NCBI GenBank assembly: GCA_018401175.1 | Contig: JAGYLK010000108.1 | Coordinates: 1 to 14,148 of the forward strand | Direction of reading: 5' to 3' | Length of the DNA stretch: 14,148 nucleotides | From: Candidatus Altimarinota bacterium | GTDB taxonomy: Bacteria; Patescibacteriota; Gracilibacteria; UBA4473 | Shown here: one piece after another, positions 1 to 8,341 of the stretch | Layout: the number at the start of each line of letters is the position of its first letter | Position numbering within the stretch: the stretch's first letter is position 1 | Position numbers and translations under genes: made by a program | The notes under the pieces: generated by a model | Told to the model about the DNA's origin: nothing | Databases searched by the model: none | Seen by the model: the letters and a program-made list of their open reading frames with translations, nothing else

Positions 1-20
1 GGAACGCAGATCTGCGTTCC
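1..20 (-). terminator. Perfect 20-bp palindrome, likely infB terminator
   Basis: GGAACGCAGATCTGCGTTCC is its own exact reverse complement and would fold into a GC-rich hairpin. It lies 35 nt beyond the infB stop codon on the minus strand, where an intrinsic terminator is expected. The following U-tract, if there is one, is outside the window, so the terminator call is an inference. It could equally serve a neighbour on the other side. Confidence 0.5.
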
Positions 21-55
21 CTTCCAAAATCGTATTATTTAATGGATGGAAAATA

Positions 56-2185
56 TTATTTCCCTTCGCCTCCTGTAAAAAACTCCAGTCGATCGCCAAC
101 CTCAAACGCTAAATCGTGATGTTTCAATTTCAAACCACATTCAGCACCAGCATTTACTTCCTCGACAATCTTCTGTCCCAACTGAACAGAAGCAACCGTT
201 CCTGTTCCGATTGGTTCTTCCTCTTTGCCTCGGAATAATCGGAAGGAAACTTTTCCACGAACGCTTCCAGAAGTAACTTCTCCTCCGGCGACGGCCATTT
301 TTTTATCCGTTGCAAATACTCCTTTCAACACCATTTCTCCTACGATTTTTTCAAGATCGGCTTCGTCTTCTCGTCCTTCGAGAATTTCCTGAATTTTTTC
401 CGTCAAATGATAAATAATGTCATACGAAAAGAGTTGTACGCCTTCTCGTTCTGCGAGTTTGGTAAGTCGTCCGCTGGCATCCACATTGAATCCTACGACA
501 AGTGCGTCTCCGGCTGAGGCGAGCATGATATCTGATTCACTGATTTCTCCTACTCCAGAATGAATTACTTTTGCAGCTGATTCTTCTGTTTTCAATTTTT
601 TTAATTCTTCTACCACCGCTTCAAGCGTTCCATTGGAATCAGCTTTTACGACAATCTTTAAGTGAGAAACTTTTCCTTCTGCAATTCGTGCTTTGAGTGT
701 TGCAAGTGATGCCTTTTTTCGTTTGAGCAAAGCGTCTTCGTGTTTGATTCCGGCGACTGCTTCGGCTTTTTTTCGTGCTTCTTTGTCTGATTTCATCACC
801 TGTAAGAGATCTCCCATTTGTGGCAATTTGGACAAGCCCGTAATCTCAACAGGAGTACTGGGGGTTGCGTTTTTTACCGCTTCTCCTCGAAAATTTTTCA
901 TGTCACGGATTTTTCCATGTTGATCATGAATCACAAAAGCGTCTCCTTGTTTAAGCGTTCCCGTATTTACCAAGACGGTTGCTTTCATTCCGGACTTAGG
1001 ATTCATTTCCGCTTCAATAACGGTACAAATGGCACTTCGGTTTGGATTAGCCTTGAGTTCTTGCATTTCTGCTACCGTGAGAACCGTGTCGAGAAGTTTG
1101 TCGATTCCGTCACCAGTTTTGGCCGAAACAGGAACACAGGGGACATCTCCGCCCCAGTCGTCTGCTTGCACATCATAGTCGGCGAGTGCTTTTTTGACCA
1201 AATCAGGATTTGCTCCTGGCAGATCCATTTTATTGATCGCTACAACAATCGGAATTCCTGCAGCGTGTGCGTGATTAATGGCTTCAATAGTTTGTGGTTT
1301 GACACTCTCTGTTGCTGCAACCACAAGGATAGCAATATCTGTTGCGTGTGCGCCACGAGCCCGCATCATTGTGAATGCTTCGTGTCCTGGCGTATCGAGA
1401 AAGGTAATGAGACTCGGATCGCGGCTCTCTTTGGTTGAGGATTTTGATTCTGATGGAATCTCGACTTGGTACGCACCGATAGATTGTGTAATCCCTCCAG
1501 CTTCGCCATCGACAACATTTGCTTTTCGAATATGATCGAGAATAGATGTTTTTCCATGATCAACGTGTCCCATAATGGAAATTACAGGTGGTCGAGGTTG
1601 TAATTGTTCAATTTCTTCATCCGCGAGCAGCGTTTTTAAATCCCCACGGAACAAATCTTCACTGGAAAGTTCTGCGGCTTCTTTTTTTACTTTCACTCCC
1701 ATTTCTCCGGCAATAATAGCCGCGGTTTCATAATCAATATTTTCTTTCAAATTTGCGATAATTCCGTTCTGTTTCATTTTTACCAGAACGAGAGGAATGG
1801 GTTTGCTGATTTTTACCGCCAGTTCACGAACCGTCATTTCTTCAGGAAGAATAACTGTTCCGTCATCTGACTGTTTCATTTCTACGTCTTCTCGTTTGTC
1901 GAGTTCTTCTTTCTTTTTTTCCGCCTGTTTTTTCTGTACTTTTTTCTTACTTCCGGCGGTTTGTGCTTGCTGTTTTTCTACAATTTCTCGTTCCAATTGT
2001 CCTTCGATAGCGTGTTCTGTTTGTGCAATTTCATTTCCTACTTCGAGTTTTTCAATTTCTGCAGCAATCTCATCGGGTATCATATCATCCTCTGGAATCT
2101 CAAAATCAAGATCCATGGCATGAAGTAAAATCGCCTCTGGAGCGAGGTCGAGTTTTTTCGCGAGGTCGGCAACAGAAATTGTCAT
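56..2185 (-). CDS. infB: Translation initiation factor IF-2
   Basis: This GTPase brings initiator fMet-tRNA to the 30S subunit and promotes 50S joining. The 709-residue protein has an IF2 N-terminal helical module at about residues 3-45, a highly charged Lys/Glu/Gln linker at about 60-108, a second IF2_N module at about 110-167, then the G domain. All GTPase motifs are visible: G1 GHVDHGKT (206-213), G2 GGITQ (230-234), G3 DTPGHE (264-269), G4 NKMD (318-321) and G5 SAK (354-356). The C-terminal beta-barrel and IF-2 domains run to the end, so it is full length for a short-type IF-2. A Ser/Lys-rich insertion of about 14 residues (244-258) sits between G2 and G3. The start is ATG and directly opens the N-terminal module; no Shine-Dalgarno sequence precedes it. 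It diverges from an exporter operon, so no nusA lies upstream as in the usual operon. Confidence 0.98.
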   Translation of the reverse strand: MTISVADLAKKLDLAPEAILLHAMDLDFEIPEDDMIPDEIAAEIEKLEVGNEIAQTEHAIEGQLEREIVEKQQAQTAGSKKKVQKKQAEKKKEELDKREDVEMKQSDDGTVILPEEMTVRELAVKISKPIPLVLVKMKQNGIIANLKENIDYETAAIIAGEMGVKVKKEAAELSSEDLFRGDLKTLLADEEIEQLQPRPPVISIMGHVDHGKTSILDHIRKANVVDGEAGGITQSIGAYQVEIPSESKSSTKESRDPSLITFLDTPGHEAFTMMRARGAHATDIAILVVAATESVKPQTIEAINHAHAAGIPIVVAINKMDLPGANPDLVKKALADYDVQADDWGGDVPCVPVSAKTGDGIDKLLDTVLTVAEMQELKANPNRSAICTVIEAEMNPKSGMKATVLVNTGTLKQGDAFVIHDQHGKIRDMKNFRGEAVKNATPSTPVEITGLSKLPQMGDLLQVMKSDKEARKKAEAVAGIKHEDALLKRKKASLATLKARIAEGKVSHLKIVVKADSNGTLEAVVEELKKLKTEESAAKVIHSGVGEISESDIMLASAGDALVVGFNVDASGRLTKLAEREGVQLFSYDIIYHLTEKIQEILEGREDEADLEKIVGEMVLKGVFATDKKMAVAGGEVTSGSVRGKVSFRLFRGKEEEPIGTGTVASVQLGQKIVEEVNAGAECGLKLKHHDLAFEVGDRLEFFTGGEGK

Positions 2186-2340
2186 CGCCGAGAGGGTATC
2201 AATTTTTATAAATAAGTCTAGCTATTGTGCGGGTTTTATTGCACAAGAGAGGCAAATAAAATTTTGAAACGAAAAAATATATACATTTTTGACACAAAAA
2301 TACAAAAAATGCGTACAAGGTTCTAGATGATTTTCAAACC
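2186..2340. promoter_or_regulatory. Divergent intergenic region with dyad and putative promoter
   Basis: This 155-bp gap separates infB (minus) from the exporter operon (plus). It holds an inverted repeat, TTGTGC at 2225-2230 and GCACAA at 2241-2246, with a 10-nt spacer, which could be an operator or a small hairpin in the infB leader. On the plus strand a perfect TTGACA (2289-2294) is followed by only a weak -10 match, TACAAG (2314-2319), at a long 19-bp spacing. A start of transcription near 2326 would give a very short leader for the gene at 2341. No clear promoter for infB was found on the other strand. Confidence 0.4.
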
Positions 2341-4254
2341 ATGAAACAGAAAGAGATGGCGTCGATTGTGAAAGAAAGTAGGCAGACACAAAAACGGAAT
2401 ATGTTTTGGTGGGGAGGAGGAGCGGTATTTCTTTTGGGAATAGGAGCGTTTTTCTTTTTTTCGCACATGATATCGCCAAAAGATTCTGTGGAAGCTGCCC
2501 AGGTCGTATCTCCAGAAAAAGGGGACTTACGTATCTCGATTGAATCTGATGGGTCAATCATTAATCCGAATATCGTTGATCTTTCGTTTCTTATAAATGG
2601 AACGATTGAAAAATTGTATGTCGAAGAAGGAGATCGGGTAAAGTCCGGACAGTTGTTGGCTGAATTGGATACGCGAGATTTGGAATTTGATTTACGTTCA
2701 GCCAAAAGTGCTCTTCAGATTGCATATGCCAATTATGAGGCCAAGTCCGCAATGCTTACGGATACGCAATTGAGAGATTTGGAAATGAGTTTGCAATCAC
2801 AACAAGATGAATTGGACTCTGTGACACGAGATGGAGATCAATCATTAAGACAAGCCATAGATATGGGAAAAGTAGAACTGCAAACGACATTTCCTACATT
2901 AGATTCAGCATTCCTTATGGTGGATTCGTTGTTGTTGATTGACACACATCAGTCAGATCTCTATCAAATTTTGAGCGTTACGCATGATTCTCTCGGAGAA
3001 CAAAGTGCAAAGAATGCGTACGGAGAAAGTCACAGAGAATTTGAGATATTGCTCAAAGAATATAACGGGAAGAAAAATATTAGCGATTCTGACGTTTCGG
3101 TTTTTCTTTTACGCACACGGAATACGGTTCAAAAAACACAAGAGCTTGTAGATCAGATGATTTCTGTGATGCGTTCAGCAATAGCGACATCATCGGTTTC
3201 TCAATCACAGATTGATTCGGTGCGTTCAAATTTAACCACAACCAATAATAAATTATTATCGAGCGTGACGTCATTAACATCCGTCCTCCAAAAAATAGAA
3301 TCGGCTTATTTGTCTCAGCAAAATAAAATCACGAGCGCGGAAAATTCAATTAGCAAGATTGAATCACAGATGGAAACTGCAGCAGAATCGGTAACAGAAA
3401 AGGAGGTTTCAAAAAAAACATCACTCAATATTCTTTCTGCTCAAATTACTCAGGCAAAAATTAAGGTGGAACAAGCAGAATATGATTTGGAGCTCGCAAA
3501 ATTGACAGCTCCTATTTCAGGAGAAGTTATTCAAGTAAATGGAAATGAGGGAGAAACGATTAAAATTGAATCAACGAGTTCAGATACGGCATTTATAAAG
3601 ATTTTATCAGATTCCAATTTTACAACGGAGGTATATGTGGAAGAAATTGACATCGCACAGATCCAAAAGGGACAAAAGGTGATTATTACATTAGACGCAG
3701 TTCCAGATGTAGAATTGGAAGGAGCCGTTACGTTTATCTCAAGTACAGCTACAACATCAAGTTCAGGCGTAGTAACCTATTTGGTTCGTGTGGAAATTAC
3801 TGATTCTCAAGAGGCTCCCATTAAAGAAGGGATGACAACGTATGTTGAATTTTTGACCAAAGAATCAGTCGACGCAGTATTAGTTCCCACCGAAGCAATT
3901 CAGAAGCGAGGGTCACAATCAGTTGTTTTTTTAGAAGACGGAACTCCTCGTGAAGTGGAGATAGGAATTGCAGATGGCTCAAAAACAGAAATTGTTTCAG
4001 GTCTCTCTCTAAATGAAAGAATTCTTGTCGGGGGAACGGTATCATCCGGCACATCTCCAAAGAGTGCGGCAGGGCGTGAGATTTCAGCAGAAATGATTAC
4101 CAAAATGCAGGAAGCTGGGTTTACGGAAGTAGAAATAGAGAAGGCAAAAACAGGAGAAATGACAGATGAGATGAAAGCGAAATTTAAAGAGGCAATGGGG
4201 GGAGCTGCGAGTGTGATTCGGGTTCCAGGAATGGGAGGCGGTGGACGTCGATAA
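2341..4254 (+). CDS. Periplasmic adaptor / membrane-fusion protein of a MacAB-type ABC exporter
   Basis: The HlyD/MacA-like adaptor has 637 residues. It has a cytoplasmic N-terminus, one membrane anchor at about 21-41 (Trp/Gly/Phe-rich), and the first half of a lipoyl-like domain at about 84-112 (NGTIEKLYVEEGD, then GQLLAELD). A very long helical region at about 113-385, rich in Gln, Ser, Glu and Lys, is followed by the second lipoyl half at about 388 (LTAPISGEV), a beta-barrel (about 410-500) and a membrane-proximal domain. The Gly-rich tail ends in MGGGGRR. Typical family members are about 370-420 residues; the excess is the helical region. It stands 11 nt before the ATPase gene, so it is the first gene of the exporter operon. 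The start is uncertain: an ATG at 2356 has a purine-rich stretch before it, but the N-terminus before the anchor is dispensable either way. In a single-membrane cell it would guide substrate away from the permease rather than dock to an outer-membrane channel. Confidence 0.9.
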   Translation: MKQKEMASIVKESRQTQKRNMFWWGGGAVFLLGIGAFFFFSHMISPKDSVEAAQVVSPEKGDLRISIESDGSIINPNIVDLSFLINGTIEKLYVEEGDRVKSGQLLAELDTRDLEFDLRSAKSALQIAYANYEAKSAMLTDTQLRDLEMSLQSQQDELDSVTRDGDQSLRQAIDMGKVELQTTFPTLDSAFLMVDSLLLIDTHQSDLYQILSVTHDSLGEQSAKNAYGESHREFEILLKEYNGKKNISDSDVSVFLLRTRNTVQKTQELVDQMISVMRSAIATSSVSQSQIDSVRSNLTTTNNKLLSSVTSLTSVLQKIESAYLSQQNKITSAENSISKIESQMETAAESVTEKEVSKKTSLNILSAQITQAKIKVEQAEYDLELAKLTAPISGEVIQVNGNEGETIKIESTSSDTAFIKILSDSNFTTEVYVEEIDIAQIQKGQKVIITLDAVPDVELEGAVTFISSTATTSSSGVVTYLVRVEITDSQEAPIKEGMTTYVEFLTKESVDAVLVPTEAIQKRGSQSVVFLEDGTPREVEIGIADGSKTEIVSGLSLNERILVGGTVSSGTSPKSAAGREISAEMITKMQEAGFTEVEIEKAKTGEMTDEMKAKFKEAMGGAASVIRVPGMGGGGRR

Positions 4255-4265
4255 ACTATTGTCAT

Positions 4266-4979
4266 ATGAAAAAAATAACAACAGAGAGCGTTATCACAAT
4301 GAGAGGAGTCAAAAAATCATATTGGCTTTCTAATGGGGTTGAGATTCCAGTCTTGCATGGTATTGATTTGGATATCAAACGTGGAGAATTTGTTGCATTG
4401 ATGGGGGAGTCAGGGGGCGGAAAATCTACACTTATGAATATTATTGGATTTCTTCACGCATTAGATGAAGGGCAGTATTTTTTAGATGGAGAAGATTTGG
4501 GAGGAGTAAAGGATGATTTTACACTTTCTTTCATTCGAAATCGAAAAATAGGATTTATCTTTCAGCAATTCAATTTGGTCTCAAAATTATCGGCCCTTGA
4601 AAATGTCGCATTGCCGGGATTTTTTGCTGGACAAAAAAAAGAGGTGCGATTGCAACGTGCTCAAGAGTTACTTGATTCCATGGGAATGGGAGATCGTTCA
4701 TCACATCGTCCAAGTGAACTTTCGGGAGGGCAACAACAGCGAGTTTCCATCGCTCGTTCGCTTATCAATAATCCAGAAATTATTTTGGCGGATGAGCCGA
4801 CGGGAGCGCTTGATTCTCAGACGGGAAAGGAAGTTATGGAATTATTGAAGAAATTTAAATCACAAGAGAAAACCGTTGTTATGGTGACGCATGATGCACA
4901 TGTTGCAGCGTATGCAGACAGAATAATTTTTATGAAGGACGGATCGGTACTGGATCATGATTATACACTCAAACAATGA
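4266..4979 (+). CDS. ABC transporter ATPase, MacB/LolD type
   Basis: This is the cytoplasmic ATPase that drives the permease encoded next to it. The 237-residue protein has the full set of ABC motifs: Walker A GESGGGKST (47-55), Q-loop Gln100, signature LSGGQQQR (152-159), Walker B IILADE (172-177) with the catalytic Glu, and H-loop His209. The third Walker A glycine position reads SGGGK rather than the common SGSGK, a mild variant. The sequence HGIDLDIKRGEFVALMG is typical of the MacB/LolD/FtsE branch. The gene ends inside the start of the permease gene: the ATG at 4976 and the TGA at 4977-4979 overlap, implying translational coupling and fixed stoichiometry. No ribosome binding site is seen; a second in-frame ATG at 4300 is possible but would cut into the first strand of the domain. 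Confidence 0.96.
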   Translation: MKKITTESVITMRGVKKSYWLSNGVEIPVLHGIDLDIKRGEFVALMGESGGGKSTLMNIIGFLHALDEGQYFLDGEDLGGVKDDFTLSFIRNRKIGFIFQQFNLVSKLSALENVALPGFFAGQKKEVRLQRAQELLDSMGMGDRSSHRPSELSGGQQQRVSIARSLINNPEIILADEPTGALDSQTGKEVMELLKKFKSQEKTVVMVTHDAHVAAYADRIIFMKDGSVLDHDYTLKQ

Positions 4980-6163
4980 AACTCGAATTATTGGCAATGG
5001 CATGGAAATCGCTTCTTGCAAATGGCGCACGAACTATTTTATCCATGTTGGGAATTGTAATTGGTGTTGCGACGGTTATTGCGGTGGTTGGTATTGGAGT
5101 TGGAGCGAAACAAGCAATTGAGCAGCAGTTTAAGAACTTGTCTGTTAATTCTTTAATTGTTATGGGAACGGGAGGGAGAGGCGCGAGTACTCGTGTTACG
5201 GAAGATGACGTTCCATTCGTATTGCGCAATTCAACGCTTATTAAAAAAGGGACGGCAATGGCTTCGGGAAGTGCAACTGTTACATATGCCAAGGAAGAAG
5301 TTTCAGGCTCTATTATTGGCGCGCAATCGAGTATTTTTGATCTTCAAAGTTTGGAAATAGAATTTGGTGCCTTATTTGATGATGCCGCTGTGAGTGCTCG
5401 TTCCAATATTGCGGTATTGGGACAGACGATAGCCGAAACGTTATTTGATGATATTTCTCAAAATGCCGTAGGAAAAACAATTACGGTCAGTGGAAGAAAA
5501 ATGGAGGTCATCGGTGTTTTAAAAGAAAATGGATCTGGAATGGGCGGAATGTCACCCGATGATACTGTTTATTTACCCTATAGTACGGCACAGGCTCGTG
5601 TATTAGGAAATAATGCTCGTATAATGCTGATGTTCCATGCGACCAGTCCCGCAGTTATTCCTTTGGCACAAGATGAATTAACTCAATTACTTCGAGAAAA
5701 TCACCGATTGCGCGATTCCGTGGAGGATGATTTTCGTGTAATGGATGCGGGGTCGATGGTTTCGAGTGCGACTGAATCGACAGACACTATGTCTTTTTTG
5801 CTTACTTCAGTAGCAATCATCGTGTTAATCGTTTCTGGAATTGGGATTATGAATGTGATGTTTGTGACGGTTGCAGAACGAACAAAGGAGATTGGAATCA
5901 TGAAGGCAGTTGGAGCGCAAAAACATGATATTTTGATGCAATTTCTCATGGAGGCAACGGTTCTTTCTATGATTGCGGGAATTATAGGTGTAGGACTTGG
6001 ATATGGGATTTTGCCGTTTTTAGGTGATTATGGAGCGGTTATTTCTCCAGAAGGAGGATTGTTAGGGTTTTGTTTTTCCGTGGTAGTTGGGATTATTTTT
6101 GGATTCGTTCCTGCGCTTCAGGCGAGTAATCTTGATCCGGTTGATGCATTGAGAAGTGAATGA
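4976..6163 (+). CDS. ABC transporter permease, MacB/FtsX family
   Basis: This is the membrane subunit of the exporter. The 395-residue protein has the MacB topology: a first membrane helix at about 21-43 after an amphipathic start, a large extracytoplasmic MacB_PCD-like domain at about 44-270, and three more helices at about 272-297, 323-349 and 361-383 forming the FtsX domain. The coupling segment ERTKEIGIMKAVGA (about 301-314) is the hallmark that contacts the ATPase. The C-terminus ends with LDPVDALRSE, the usual end of this family. In MacB proteins these subunits work by mechanotransmission, moving substrate on the outer face of the membrane. The substrate cannot be read from sequence; peptides, lipoproteins or antimicrobial compounds are possible. 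It is the last gene of the operon. Confidence 0.95.
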   Translation: MKLELLAMAWKSLLANGARTILSMLGIVIGVATVIAVVGIGVGAKQAIEQQFKNLSVNSLIVMGTGGRGASTRVTEDDVPFVLRNSTLIKKGTAMASGSATVTYAKEEVSGSIIGAQSSIFDLQSLEIEFGALFDDAAVSARSNIAVLGQTIAETLFDDISQNAVGKTITVSGRKMEVIGVLKENGSGMGGMSPDDTVYLPYSTAQARVLGNNARIMLMFHATSPAVIPLAQDELTQLLRENHRLRDSVEDDFRVMDAGSMVSSATESTDTMSFLLTSVAIIVLIVSGIGIMNVMFVTVAERTKEIGIMKAVGAQKHDILMQFLMEATVLSMIAGIIGVGLGYGILPFLGDYGAVISPEGGLLGFCFSVVVGIIFGFVPALQASNLDPVDALRSE

Positions 6164-6175
6164 AAGGAAAATAAT

Positions 6176-6209
6176 TTGACACTTTTATTTTTTATTTTTA
6201 TTGTAAAAT
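6176..6209 (+). promoter_or_regulatory. Putative promoter for the 354-residue protein
   Basis: A perfect -35 hexamer TTGACA (6176-6181) lies in an AT-rich spacer. Two -10 choices follow: TATTGT (6199-6204) at the ideal 17-bp spacing, or the better hexamer TAAAAT (6204-6209) at 22 bp. Either would give a leader of about 15-20 nt before the ATG at 6230. This suggests the downstream gene is transcribed separately from the exporter operon. Confidence 0.5.
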
Positions 6210-6229
6210 CAATAACTTAATAGTTGACT

Positions 6230-7294
6230 ATGAATTCTTCCCACAAAACTCTTGCAGAGCGACTCCCATTCGAGGAGAACGAAGATCGCCATAACAAACA
6301 GAATGTTAACCCTGAAGAGCTTATTTCAAGTCTTACTGATTTTCTTCAAAATGCAGAAAGTTCTGTGGCTACTCATGAGATCATGGCGTGTCTAGCAGAA
6401 CTGGGATTTGAAACCGAAGAAGGTTTTGCAAAAAAAAGTGTTGCCGAGATGATAGAAAGCGTTCGTGAACTCATTACTTCCCTTGAAGAAGCATCAAGCG
6501 GTGTTCTAAAAGTAACAAATTCTGTGCGCGAAAATATTGCAGGTGCAACAAATGCGACTCCTGAAACCACAGAAGAAGCGGACAAAATTCGCAGTACTCT
6601 TGAAAAACTCACAGAAGGACGATTTTTGAGCGTAGAAGGGATGAACGAAGCACTGAAAAGTCTGAAGGGGGTGGAAATAGAAATCTCAGCTGATGAGATT
6701 ACACGATTGAATGTCTTATTTCCAAAAGAGTTATCTCAAGAAACACTGGCGAAAATTGAAAGCCTGAAAAACCAGACAGAAGGAGAAAAAGGCCCACTTA
6801 TTATGCAATTGCCCGCAAAGGTTATGGTGGATGGTGAAGAAATGCCATTTACGATTGTAACTCTGCAAAAAATCATGCAAAAAGTTGCCGCCGTTGCAAA
6901 CAAAGAGCGAACCCCCATGGAGGTTTCTGATGATGTTCCTGAAGAGATTAAAAATAGAGTTTGGGAGGGCGCACTTATGGTGTGGACACCAGCGTGTCTA
7001 AAAGGATCGAAAAATAAGAATTATAAAAAACAGTTACAATATCAAACATCCATTCTAGGATCAAACACCGAGATTGGGGCCGATATGTTCCTGGCAATGA
7101 TACTCAGTCATATCTCGGGGAAAGAAGCACTTATGCCTCGAGATTTTATGCGGCTCAATAGTCTATCTAGAAATAATGCCGCGATCCGTGTCGACTACCT
7201 CCTCAAGCATGGCGTCTTCCGTCTCCTCCCTTCGGCGACCAACGATGATTCGGGGAGAACCGGAATCGGTGGTTCCTTCAAAATTACGGATTGA
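6230..7294 (+). CDS. Unrecognised soluble acidic protein, 354 residues
   Basis: I do not recognise the family. The protein has no signal peptide or membrane segment. The first two thirds are rich in Glu, Lys, Ser and Thr and look mainly helical, with runs such as SVAEMIESVRELITSLEEAS. The middle carries a more globular stretch (MQLPAKVMVDGEEMPFTIV), and the C-terminal part (ADMFLAMILSHISG, then IRVDYLLKHGVFRLLPS) could be a small helical or winged-helix domain, though this is only an impression. An in-frame TTG at 6224 precedes the ATG by two codons; the ATG is preferred. No Shine-Dalgarno sequence is seen. The gene has its own promoter-like site and a clean terminator, so it looks monocistronic. 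The last 30 or so codons are markedly C-ending (about 7185-7275), unlike the rest of the gene and its neighbours. Confidence 0.85.
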   Translation: MNSSHKTLAERLPFEENEDRHNKQNVNPEELISSLTDFLQNAESSVATHEIMACLAELGFETEEGFAKKSVAEMIESVRELITSLEEASSGVLKVTNSVRENIAGATNATPETTEEADKIRSTLEKLTEGRFLSVEGMNEALKSLKGVEIEISADEITRLNVLFPKELSQETLAKIESLKNQTEGEKGPLIMQLPAKVMVDGEEMPFTIVTLQKIMQKVAAVANKERTPMEVSDDVPEEIKNRVWEGALMVWTPACLKGSKNKNYKKQLQYQTSILGSNTEIGADMFLAMILSHISGKEALMPRDFMRLNSLSRNNAAIRVDYLLKHGVFRLLPSATNDDSGRTGIGGSFKITD

Positions 7295-7318
7295 GACACT
7301 TGAGTAGCAGGTGTTTTT
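7295..7318 (+). terminator. Intrinsic terminator
   Basis: ACACTTG (7296-7302) pairs with CAGGTGT (7308-7314) through seven base pairs, one of them G-U, around the loop AGTAG, and is followed at once by a T-run (7315-7318). It begins one base after the stop codon of the 354-residue protein, so it ends that transcript. Confidence 0.75.
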
Positions 7319-7430
7319 AGATTAGGAAATAATGAAATTGTTGTTGCGGAAATTCATAAAAAATGTTTTTTTGCAAAAAGGAAATTTAGAATACCAAAAA
7401 TATTCGTTTCTTTTCCAAAGAGGCGTAATG

Positions 7431-7460
7431 TTGAGAGAATTCAATTATAGAGAATAAAAT
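7431..7460 (+). promoter_or_regulatory. Putative promoter for the aminotransferase gene
   Basis: TTGAGA (7431-7436) and TAAAAT (7455-7460) each match the sigma-70 consensus at five of six positions, with an 18-bp spacer. Transcription would begin near 7467 and give a leader of about 90 nt before the ATG at 7559. The rest of the gap 7319-7558 is AT-rich and shows no other structure I would call. Confidence 0.5.
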
Positions 7461-7558
7461 TAGCATTCATCGGCTAGCAAGGTTTCATTGAGAAAGCAAG
7501 GATTTTTGTCGCTTATTTCTTGTTGACGGAGTATGTTTTGCTGAAGAAAATAAAAGCA

Positions 7559-8329
7559 ATGATATATCTCTGGAACGGAACACCGATTGGAAAAGAGAAC
7601 GCGATGATTTCTTTTTTTTCTCCAGCAGTGCAATGTGGATATGGTGCGTATGAAACATTGCGAACCTATTCAGGGAAGGTTTTCAAAAAAGAAGAACATC
7701 TTGATCGTTTGATGCGTTCGGCGGCGATGATTGGATTACGGTTGCCCCATTCTTTGTCAGAAATTGATACATGGATTGGAGCGGCGTTGAAATCAGTAAC
7801 TGGGGAGGCAAAAATTTCCATTGTGGTTGTTCCAGAGGGCGTGATGGTGGGAGCGGAGGAATTGCTTATTGATGCAGAAATTTATAAAGGAGTTGCATTG
7901 AAGTCGGTATTTCGTCCACGATCGAATCCCGATCTCAAAACACTTTCTTCTCGTTTGGATGGCTATATTGCTCAACAAATGGCTGAGCGGGATGAATTTT
8001 TTTCTGCAGTTTTAACGGACGCGGATGAAAATGTTACGGAATGTGCGAAGGCGAATATATTTTGGTTTGATGGAGAAAAATTGTCCACGCCTGATGACGG
8101 GATTATGAAAGGCGTAACGCGAGAATTAGTTCTTGAGCATTCTTGTTTTCCATTGAAATTGCAAACCTGTACGCTTCGTGAATTATGTCGTTCAGAAGAA
8201 GTATTTCTGACCTGTACGAGCATGGGAATTGTTCCTGTTGTGAAGATTGATGATGTGGAGATTGGTGATGGGACGGCAGGGGAGAGAACACGGCAGTTGA
8301 TGAAGATTTTTGAGAAGCAGATTAAGTGA
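7559..8329 (+). CDS. Fold-type IV PLP enzyme (branched-chain aminotransferase / aminodeoxychorismate lyase-like)
   Basis: The 256-residue protein is a class IV aminotransferase-family PLP enzyme. It has the N-terminal GYGAYETLRTY strand (27-37) and HLDRLMRSAAMIGL helix (47-60). Lys127 in DLKTLSS aligns with the PLP-binding lysine of E. coli PabC (GIKHLNR). The ECAKANIF block (161-168) supplies the E-x4-N signature, GIMKGVTRELVLE (181-193) lies near the phosphate site, and a TSMGIVPV turn lies near the C-terminus. The ECAKANIFWF stretch resembles PabC (ECCAANLFW), which would make 4-aminobenzoate for folate, but BCAT or D-amino acid transaminase activity cannot be excluded. The ATG at 7559 is chosen because homologues start at about MIYLWNG; an upstream in-frame TTG at 7520 would add 13 unconserved residues. 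It stands alone on its strand, followed by repeats. Confidence 0.9.
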   Translation: MIYLWNGTPIGKENAMISFFSPAVQCGYGAYETLRTYSGKVFKKEEHLDRLMRSAAMIGLRLPHSLSEIDTWIGAALKSVTGEAKISIVVVPEGVMVGAEELLIDAEIYKGVALKSVFRPRSNPDLKTLSSRLDGYIAQQMAERDEFFSAVLTDADENVTECAKANIFWFDGEKLSTPDDGIMKGVTRELVLEHSCFPLKLQTCTLRELCRSEEVFLTCTSMGIVPVVKIDDVEIGDGTAGERTRQLMKIFEKQIK

Positions 8330-8341
8330 TTTGTATTTGTC

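Noticed and set aside
818..1438. 206-residue plus-strand frame inside infB
   Set aside because: It is antisense to the highly conserved IF-2 GTPase and barrel domains; its composition (Cys, His, Phe rich) is typical of a shadow frame.
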